A stretch of 45,459 nucleotides of DNA from a virus. The DNA lies in the IMG/VR virus record IMGVR_UViG_3300020733_000026, positions 1 to 45,459 of that record, one strand, 5' to 3'. Under the pieces are notes generated by a model, which made no database searches, was not told the DNA's origin, and was given only the letters and a program-made list of their open reading frames with translations. Made by a program: the position numbers and the translations under genes. This document shows, in pieces, positions 31,354 through 39,500 of the stretch (position 1 is the stretch's first letter; each line of letters begins with the position of its first letter).

Positions 31354-33924
31354 ATGAAAACAGGTATACCAAGACCCTTGGCACGTCACCCGCACGAGAT
31401 GGCATCGGGTTTGGCTTCTTTAGGCCGCCGAGGTGACTCGACTCTTGTGCATATGAGTCCTCAAGAAGTTGGTGGACTTCAAAAACTTGCTATGGCGCAT
31501 GGTGGTACTTTAACAACCAATCCTCAAACTGGACTTCCTGAAGCTAGCTTTTTAAGCAATATTTTACCGTTAGTAGGCGGCGCTTTATTAGGTGGGTTTG
31601 GTGGCAGTACAATTACTGATTTATTGCCCGAACTATCTGTCGGTGTCGGTCTTATTGATAAAGCCGCCGGTGGTTCGTGGACTGATGCGTTAACGAAGGG
31701 TTTGCAGTTTTATGGTGGGGCTTCTGCTGGCGAGTCGCTTGCTAACATGTCTAATACCCCACAACTTACTCAGACCCAATTAGATCAAATAGCTAGTCAA
31801 GCCCCAACAGCAGCGACTACAACTTCTGTTACCACTCCAAGTACTCTTAATCTTGAAACTGGAGCAATGGGGGAAGGCGTTCAGACTCCTAATTTACCAA
31901 TTTATAATATAACCCCATCTGGAGTTGTATCGGGTGCGGATATAGTTAATCCTGATACTGGGGAAACTGTTTCGTCTGTTACTGGGTCGCAATCCGAATT
32001 ACAAAATGTTACAAGTAATCCTAAATTAGCGGGTAAAGAATTTCTTTCTGGTTTGGGTACATCTCCATTAGGACAAAAACTCGCATTAGCGGGCATAGCT
32101 TCCGGAGTCGGTTCTGCATTGCAGCCATCTTCGACAAGTAGTTCGGGAACACCTCAAAATGTTCCTAATGAATACTATGTCCCCGCCGCTGGCTATTCGA
32201 GTTTATGGAATCAAGGCACGATCAATCCTAACTTTGCAAAGTACGGATACCTACCTCCGGGACAGGCAATGTGGATAGGACAGGGCATGAATCCGGGAAC
32301 CTATACTACTACGTACCCTTACGGGCCGGGCGGTGCATATTATCAAGCGCCTACTTCTGCCGTTACTCAGCCGGGGTCAGCCGGTAAAGCGACAGTTAAT
32401 ACTCCTCTTGGAATGAAAGAGGGCGGCCTTGCTTCTTTAAAACGATTCGACGGTGGCGGAATTACAAGCCCATTAGCTGCGGGGTTGGCAGAAGAAGGAA
32501 CTGGAATTAGCCCATTTGTGCCGCCTCCTCCTATGCCTCCTGACCAACAAGCGGCTATTTCACAGCAAGCGTTAGAACAACAAGCTGCAATGCAACATCC
32601 TGCTATACCTACAAATAGTTTTAGTCGAGCAGCGCAAGCTGACCCTACGGCAGCAGCTACATTTTTGAACGCGCTTAATACCCCCTCTAATCAATGGACA
32701 CCTCCTCCATCACCCGATGCAATGAATCAGTATCTTGCTAATATGTACGGCCCCGGCAATCCTGTTGGTGGTGTTACAGGGCAAGGTGGTTACACGGTCA
32801 CTGATCCAAATGCAAATAAACCCGCATCAAATACTGGGGATTCCCCCGCTGCTAATACGCAAGGGTCTATAACTGGAGGCAGGACTGTAAGCACTCCTAC
32901 AGACGCTGGTAATACTGCTGGCACTGCGGGTAGCGGTACAAGTTATGGCGGCAATGTGTATGGCGCTACAGACCCTACTGCTGGTGGCGGTAGTAATGGG
33001 TACGGTACTTTTAATCCTTCAGGTTCTTTTGGGATAAAAGGCAGCATGTCTGGAGTATTGCCTTCCTCTTTAGCTAGCGGAGCGCAAAACGTGGCTGATT
33101 GGGCTAGTGCTCATCCTTGGCTTGCGACGGCAGCTAGTCTCATTCCGGGAGTTGGACTAGGCATATTAGGGGCAAAAGGGTTAAATTATTTAGCTAATAA
33201 TCCGCAAACAGCAAGCACAGAAAGTCCTGCTGCCCCAAATGTAGAGTACCCAGCACCTACTAATGATCCGGAACTTGCTGCTGCACAACAAGCCGCTAGT
33301 GATGCGGCGGCTCTAGGAGAGTCCGGTGGAGGTAGTGGCGGGGGTTATGGAACACCTGATCCTTCTCATGTTATGTTAACTCCTGCTTCACAGCAACAAA
33401 TTGCTGGAAATATATTAGATACGATGACTAGCAATTACGATATTAGTCCAACTGACTATGCAAGTTGGGGTAGTAATGTATCTATAATGGGTAATGAAGT
33501 TAATGGAGATACTGTTGGAGGTTCAGCCGGTCGTAACATTTATGATCCAAACACCGGCAAATGGATTTCTACTACAGCCGCTAGAGGGCAACCTACATTA
33601 ATGGCGGGAGGCGGCTTGGCTCATGGCGGTATTGGATCATTACCTGAAGCTACGTACGCCGCAGGTGGTAAACTATTAAGAGGGCCGGGAGATGGAATGT
33701 CCGACTCGATTCCGGCAGTTATTCACGGATCGAAACCACAACGCGCTGCACTTGCGGATGGCGAATTTGTTATTCCAGCGGATGTTGTCTCACATCTCGG
33801 AAACGGTTCGACGGAAGCGGGTTCAAGAAAATTATACGAGATGATGGACAAGATTCGTCATGCTCGCACTGGTCGTAAACAACAAGCTCCGGCGGTTAAA
33901 GCCGATAAATATCTACCGGCTTAA
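31354..33924 (+). CDS. Large internal/tail-associated virion protein with Gly-Gly motifs
   Basis: An 856-residue protein. The N-terminal GLASLGRRGDSTLVHMSPQE (19-38) followed by HGGTLTTNPQTGLPE is a known start in large internal proteins of aquatic phages (G-D-x-x-L-x-H-x-x-P-x-E ... N-P-x-T-G-L-P-E). A small-residue hydrophobic stretch (LPLVGGALLGGFGG) follows. The middle is Ser/Thr/Pro/Gly-rich and probably disordered, with motifs KEGGLASLKRFDGGGI and MAGGGLAHGGIG. The C-terminus has GPGDGMSDSIPAVIHG (777-792) and DGEFVIPADVVSHLG (802-816), a module found at the end of many phage virion proteins. A role in DNA ejection or tail assembly is inferred. Confidence 0.7.
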   Translation: MKTGIPRPLARHPHEMASGLASLGRRGDSTLVHMSPQEVGGLQKLAMAHGGTLTTNPQTGLPEASFLSNILPLVGGALLGGFGGSTITDLLPELSVGVGLIDKAAGGSWTDALTKGLQFYGGASAGESLANMSNTPQLTQTQLDQIASQAPTAATTTSVTTPSTLNLETGAMGEGVQTPNLPIYNITPSGVVSGADIVNPDTGETVSSVTGSQSELQNVTSNPKLAGKEFLSGLGTSPLGQKLALAGIASGVGSALQPSSTSSSGTPQNVPNEYYVPAAGYSSLWNQGTINPNFAKYGYLPPGQAMWIGQGMNPGTYTTTYPYGPGGAYYQAPTSAVTQPGSAGKATVNTPLGMKEGGLASLKRFDGGGITSPLAAGLAEEGTGISPFVPPPPMPPDQQAAISQQALEQQAAMQHPAIPTNSFSRAAQADPTAAATFLNALNTPSNQWTPPPSPDAMNQYLANMYGPGNPVGGVTGQGGYTVTDPNANKPASNTGDSPAANTQGSITGGRTVSTPTDAGNTAGTAGSGTSYGGNVYGATDPTAGGGSNGYGTFNPSGSFGIKGSMSGVLPSSLASGAQNVADWASAHPWLATAASLIPGVGLGILGAKGLNYLANNPQTASTESPAAPNVEYPAPTNDPELAAAQQAASDAAALGESGGGSGGGYGTPDPSHVMLTPASQQQIAGNILDTMTSNYDISPTDYASWGSNVSIMGNEVNGDTVGGSAGRNIYDPNTGKWISTTAARGQPTLMAGGGLAHGGIGSLPEATYAAGGKLLRGPGDGMSDSIPAVIHGSKPQRAALADGEFVIPADVVSHLGNGSTEAGSRKLYEMMDKIRHARTGRKQQAPAVKADKYLPA

Positions 33925-33935
33925 AGGATTTTAAA

Positions 33936-34814
33936 ATGGCTGACGTAACACCTACATCAAGTACCGTATATCAAAATGCAATTCAACCTGAGTTGTTGCC
34001 GTATGCCTCGCAAATATTAGGCACTGCCCAAGGAGTTTATTCTGCTCAAGGCGCTACTGATCCTACTACGGGCTTACCTGCGGGTCTAGCGGGACAACTG
34101 CAACAAGTAGCGGGATTTAGTCCGTTACAAAACCAAGCGTTTAATAATATTCAGCAGATGCAGCCTTCGGCGCAAACGAACCAAGCTACTGGTATGGCAG
34201 GGTTAGCGGGGTTAGCCGCTATGAATATCCCTCAGTATACTGGGGCAAATGTTCAGCAGTATATGAATCCTTATTTGCAGACGACTCAAAATGCGGCTAT
34301 CTCAAACTATGCGAATAGCTTACCGTCATTGGGTTCGGCTGCATCTCAAGTGGGTGGTCTAGGCGGGTCTCGTGAAGCCCTCATGCAAGCGCAAGCGCAA
34401 CAGGGCCTACAAAATACTTTGGCTGGTAACGTAGCCAATGCGTTCCAGAACGCTCAAAACCAATTCAACACTTCTGTTGCACAGCAACAACAGGGCCAGA
34501 ATACCGCGATTAATGCCGCCAACACTCTTGGCAATCTTGGATTGCAGAACTTCCAACAACAAGCTGGCATTAACACCGCTCTCTTGGGTGCTGGACAGTT
34601 ACAACAGCAACAGCAACAGAACATCTATAATACGGGTGTCGCTAACGCGCAGTTGCAAGCTAACTATCCGTGGCAGCAATCTCAGAACTTTATGAACTTG
34701 GTACGTGGTACACCGACAGCTACTACGGGTACGACCACTTCTACGGCAACCCCAAGCATTGGAGCGAACCTCGCTAACCTCGGTCTTGGGTCACTCTTCG
34801 GAGTCGGGGGATAA
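33936..34814 (+). CDS. Internal virion (ejection-type) protein, Gln-rich
   Basis: A 292-residue helical protein rich in Gln, Ala and Asn. QQYMNPYLQTTQNAAISNYA and GLGGSREALMQAQAQQGLQN, then ANAFQNAQNQFNTSVAQQQQ, match a family in aquatic podoviruses with the markers Y-M-N-P-Y and G-G-S-R-x-A-L. These proteins sit beside other internal proteins and are thought to be ejected or to line the internal core. A hydrophobic Gly-rich end (LANLGLGSLFGVGG) could insert in a membrane. Coiled-coil content is high. Confidence 0.7.
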   Translation: MADVTPTSSTVYQNAIQPELLPYASQILGTAQGVYSAQGATDPTTGLPAGLAGQLQQVAGFSPLQNQAFNNIQQMQPSAQTNQATGMAGLAGLAAMNIPQYTGANVQQYMNPYLQTTQNAAISNYANSLPSLGSAASQVGGLGGSREALMQAQAQQGLQNTLAGNVANAFQNAQNQFNTSVAQQQQGQNTAINAANTLGNLGLQNFQQQAGINTALLGAGQLQQQQQQNIYNTGVANAQLQANYPWQQSQNFMNLVRGTPTATTGTTTSTATPSIGANLANLGLGSLFGVGG

Positions 34815-34817
34815 TTT

Positions 34818-36515
34818 ATGATGCCATCTAACATGACCGCGATATACCAGCGCATTAAGCAGTTGCAATCGCAAGGCATACCACAGAACCAAATTGACGC
34901 GATCCTTAAAAATACTGATCCCACCGTCAATAGCGTCTCTTTGGAAGATGCTGAACGAATGATTGAGTATTCTAAAACTCATCCCGCAATGGTTCAGCCC
35001 CCTCCACAAGACAATGTAATCGTATCATTGGCTAAACAAATTGCTGCTCAAGATGCGGCTAAAAAAGCTGGTATTATGAATGCACTGCCGGGTCAGCAAC
35101 CACTCCCCGGCCAACAACCTTTGCCCGGTAATGCGCCTATGCAAGCACAACAAAACCCCGGAATCGCTGCGCTGCCTGTGGCGAATGTAGGCAATCAGAA
35201 AGCTTATGCGTCTGGTGGTATCGTCGCGTTTGATGTTGGTGGTAATGTTGAAAGTCAGATGATTGAGGCGCGTATGTTAGGGGCGCAAGGGACTCCTCAA
35301 GCTTCTCAAGCTATGCCGTGGGAACAACAGGAAAATGCGAATTTAGGTGACGTAGATTTTGCTGCGGCGCACGGCGGCCCTGTTAGACATTATGATGTTG
35401 GTGGTGACGTTTTTGATAGTAGGCGTTTATTCGGTGGAATAGTACCTACCCCCTATTCTGACTTAGCTTTCGGCCCACAAATAACTTTACCGGCATCTTC
35501 AGCGCAAGATCAAACTGAGTCTGTGACCACACCTCCGGCTCCGTCAAATGTTGGTATCGCTGGAAAGCATCCTGCTAATGTTCCTCAAGATCAGTCATTC
35601 AATCAATGGCTACAACAACAGCAAGCCAATTTAAATAATTGGAAACCTAAAGATTACACAAGCCTAATGACAGAGATGCAAAATGCTCAAGGCTTCCCTG
35701 AACTACGTCAACACGTGGTAGGTCAATTAGGTAACGCCCATGACATCGCTCAAAGACAGTACGACATCGCTAATGGAAAAGGTGCGGCTGCGGCGGGTAT
35801 GGAAGCCGGTATGGTAACTGCCGGTGCTAATGGTATGAGTCCTAACTACGCAGGGCAGGGTCTTGCTAGTATTTTGGCGACGATGAATCGTAATATTGCG
35901 GGTCGGTCTGCTGCACAAGCGCAAGCTGCTAAAGACCTTGCTGGAAGTCAACTGTCCCTTACTAAGATGGATATGGACTCTACGTTGGCAGACGAAGCCA
36001 ACCGACGCAACGATATCCGTTACGCTATGGGACTGACCAGAGAAGATATGCGGGATCACGCTACGGAGTTGAACAACTATATTGGGCATAGAATCACTTT
36101 ACAAGGCGTTGAAGAAAGTGCTGCTGCAAGAAGGGATGCTGCTCAGGCTAGAATTGAATCGCAGCAAACGATGAAGTCTATTTATGAAAATCCTGTAACG
36201 CTACAACAACGAGCAGTTTTGGACTCTCTGAATAAGAAGTATCCAAATGATCCGACTAAAGCGTTGCAGGAATACTACAACACAACCCCACAAGGTAAAA
36301 AAGTTGATTTAGAGGCTCAAAAAACTTTAATGAATGATCCTGAATACAGTAGGCAGTATGCGACATACAATAACCTTAATTCGTCCGATGCACAAAAAGC
36401 TACCGCTGTGCGTATAATGAGGGAAAGAGCGCAGCGATTACAAGTGGATGAAAATTTAGCAGTGCCGGGTAATTCGTTAGCGTTCCCTACTGGTAGCCCA
36501 TACGAGATTCCATAA
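34818..36515 (+). CDS. Internal virion protein with paired Gly-Gly motifs
   Basis: A 565-residue protein. The N-terminus is helical (MTAIYQRIKQLQSQGIPQNQ), followed by a Pro/Gln linker with two LPGQQP copies. YASGGIVAFDVGGNV (130-144) and HGGPVRHYDVGGDV (185-198) are two related motifs, which also resemble HFDDGGDV in the 12049 protein. Residues about 260-560 are helical and charged (ARIESQQTMKSIYENPVTLQ), like an internal core or ejection protein. Position between two other internal proteins supports this. The function of the motifs is unknown. Confidence 0.7.
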   Translation: MMPSNMTAIYQRIKQLQSQGIPQNQIDAILKNTDPTVNSVSLEDAERMIEYSKTHPAMVQPPPQDNVIVSLAKQIAAQDAAKKAGIMNALPGQQPLPGQQPLPGNAPMQAQQNPGIAALPVANVGNQKAYASGGIVAFDVGGNVESQMIEARMLGAQGTPQASQAMPWEQQENANLGDVDFAAAHGGPVRHYDVGGDVFDSRRLFGGIVPTPYSDLAFGPQITLPASSAQDQTESVTTPPAPSNVGIAGKHPANVPQDQSFNQWLQQQQANLNNWKPKDYTSLMTEMQNAQGFPELRQHVVGQLGNAHDIAQRQYDIANGKGAAAAGMEAGMVTAGANGMSPNYAGQGLASILATMNRNIAGRSAAQAQAAKDLAGSQLSLTKMDMDSTLADEANRRNDIRYAMGLTREDMRDHATELNNYIGHRITLQGVEESAAARRDAAQARIESQQTMKSIYENPVTLQQRAVLDSLNKKYPNDPTKALQEYYNTTPQGKKVDLEAQKTLMNDPEYSRQYATYNNLNSSDAQKATAVRIMRERAQRLQVDENLAVPGNSLAFPTGSPYEIP

Positions 36516-36524
36516 GAGGGTATC

Positions 36525-39500
36525 GTGCCTTATAACATCTATCTGCCGAATGGTGATCGTGTAGAGAATATACCGGACGAAGTATCCCGTGATGAGGCGA
36601 TGTTACGTCTACGCAATGCGTATCCTCATGCGTTTCCCGCGCCACACGAAGAGACAGTAGGTGGGGCTTTTTTAAAAGGGTTTCGTAAAGCTGGGGCTGA
36701 TTTACAAACAGCCTACGGGATGGCTACTGAAGATTCTCGACAGGCTGCGATTGAGGCTTTAGAACGTAACCGAGAGATTGAAGAAAAGTACGGTACAAGT
36801 CCTGAGTTTTCTGACGTATCCGGTAAATGGAATAAGGGTGACTATTTAGGCGCTTTAGGCGAGGCGGGGAAACAATTCGTCAAGGCTAGTGGTGAAAACC
36901 TTCCTGCTATGGCTGGTATAGGTACTGTTGGTTATTTTGGTGGGCTACCCGCCGCCGCCGCCGCTGCATACGCCATGCGCGTTCCTTCTGGATTCGCGGC
37001 TCAAGCCGAATCTCAATTGGCAGAGGGTAAACCTCTCGAAGACGTAAGCAAGGCTAAATCCTTTGAGTATGCGGCTCCAATGGCTGCGCTTGATGTTGTA
37101 TCCGAGCTTGTACCGATGGGTCGAGGTGTTGTAAGCAAAGTATTTGGCCCTGAAGTTGCAAAATTACTGGAAAGAGGTGCAACTGCGGAAGCTGAAGTTG
37201 CTGCTAGAAGTAGATTAGCGGCGGGCGCTATCGGAATGGGCAAGAACCTTGCCGTTCAAGGCGTAATACAACCCACTGAAGTAGCCCTACAACGTGCTGA
37301 GAACGGACAAGATCTATTAAGCAAAGACGCTTTAGAATCCTACGGCGCTTCGCTTTATCAAGCAGGATTACTGTCACCTTTAGGTATTTATGGTGGTCTA
37401 TCTGAACGTAGCGCCGCTAAAGCTAGATTAGCTAAAAAAGCTAAATTAGCTAAAGAAACTATGGCATTTAGGGTTGATCCTGATACTGGTGAAGTAGTAC
37501 CGCCGAATGAAGAAGCGCAAGCTGCATCGCAAGAAGCGGTCGAACCTGTTAAACCGCCACCTGTAGAAACAAAACCTGAGCAGGGCGATTTATTTGAAGA
37601 GCCAGCCAAACCCGTTGAAGCTGCGCCCGAACCTGCTGCACCGCAAGAAGCGGTCGAACCTGTTAAACCGCCACCTGTAGAAACAAAATGGGCGTTCTGG
37701 CCTGAGCAGGGCGATTTATTTGAAGAGCCAGCTACGCCTGAACAACCTGCTACGCCTGAACCTGCTGCTGAAACCCCTGTTGAGCAACCGAAACCAGTGC
37801 TTGATGATGGACTTAAACAAAGGATTAAAAGCAAGTTCTCCGATCTAGTTCGTTCTATAAATATGTTAAAGCGAGAGGGTTGGATTGACTCAGATAAATC
37901 TAATGATTACTTAGCCCAGTTAGCGAATATAAGACTTGACGCGACTTCGCTTAAAGACTTTTTGCCTTTTGAAAGACAGATCGCAAAAGACTTCGGGACA
38001 GCTAAAAAAGTCTCCGATGAAACCGTTAAGGTACGACCTTCTAGGGATGAGGGTGAACCCAGAGCGTTAACTGGGCGTGACTTAAGTTATTCTGAAAGCG
38101 ATGTGACTGATGGAGTCACAGGGTCTAGTACTGTTGAAGATGTAGAAAACAAAATTAGAAGCGAGTTTGGTATTCACGGTGATCGACTGCTTGATAGCGG
38201 CAAGGTAACAGTAGTACCGGATGTAGATTCTCTGCCTCCTCGTGAAGATGGATTAGACCATCCAGAAGGCGCTCGTGGTGCTGTGATTGGAGATAACGCA
38301 TATATCGTTGCTGGCAATATCGGCGTTGATGAAGTTAAAAGCGTCATGCTCCACGAGGTCGGAGCGCATATTGGTTTAGAACGAATGATACCCGCCGACC
38401 AATATCAGCGTATTCTGAATGATGCAGAAAAAAGAATTCAGAATGGTGAAGAACCTTTTGTTAAAGCCCGCGCCCGTGCAGATGCTGTGGTAGATGCAAA
38501 TGATCCAGATCGTGAAGACACTGTGCGTAGAGAAACGCTTGCATACCTGATCGAGAATCGACCAGACTTACCGTTTGTAAAACGAATCCTAAGTCAAATA
38601 AAAGTAGCATTGAATAATTGGTCTGGCGGACGGTTGTTTAACCTCAACGCGGATGATTTGCGTACCGCAGCTATAGGGGCTTTACGCCGGGTGAGTTCTG
38701 CCGAAGAAGCCGCTCGACCTGATTCGTTCTATCGGAAGAATAATCCTACCATCAGTTATTCTAAGGCTGCTAAACAAACCGTAACCCGTATTGAGGATGC
38801 AGTGCGTGTCAATCTACCCGACCCCACTGATAGCATTTTAGGGAAAGCTAGAAGTATATTTTTCGGGGCAAGCAACCTGCCTACCATGTTAAGAAACGGT
38901 ATCAATAGCTTCTTGAGTATCCATGACTTCGCTCGATTCTATGGCGATAAGGTTCCTGAGTTAAAAACGCTAGATGCGTTTCAAAATAACTTCCAGTATG
39001 AACTGAATGAAGGCAGGGAAAAGATAAACAAGAATATTAAAAACTGGATGTCTTTGCTGAGAGATGAAAAGACTGGCAAAATGAAGTTTGATAAAGCGAC
39101 GATGAAACGCTTTATGTCTATTGCGTTAGACACTACCATTAACCAAGTAGAAGTCTTAGACACGCCAGAAAGAATTGTGGATGGCGTAAAGATCAACAGT
39201 CGTAAGGTCGCTCCTAAAAATCCACAAGAAGCTAAGATCGTACAAGACTTCAATAAGCTGCCTGAAGAACTTAAAAGAATCTACCGTGAGTTACGGGACG
39301 AGTACGATTCAAAAAGTGCTAAATACTTAGACGCTGCATCTAAGATGGGCGCTAGTGAACAGGCTATAAAAGCGTTTAGAGAGTCATACGAGAAGAACCG
39401 TCTGCAAGTCTACTTGCCTTTATTCCGTCGGGGCAACTACTGGTTATCATTTGAAGATGCCGATGGTCAATCGTATCGTATGGCGTTCCGTAGTTACCTA

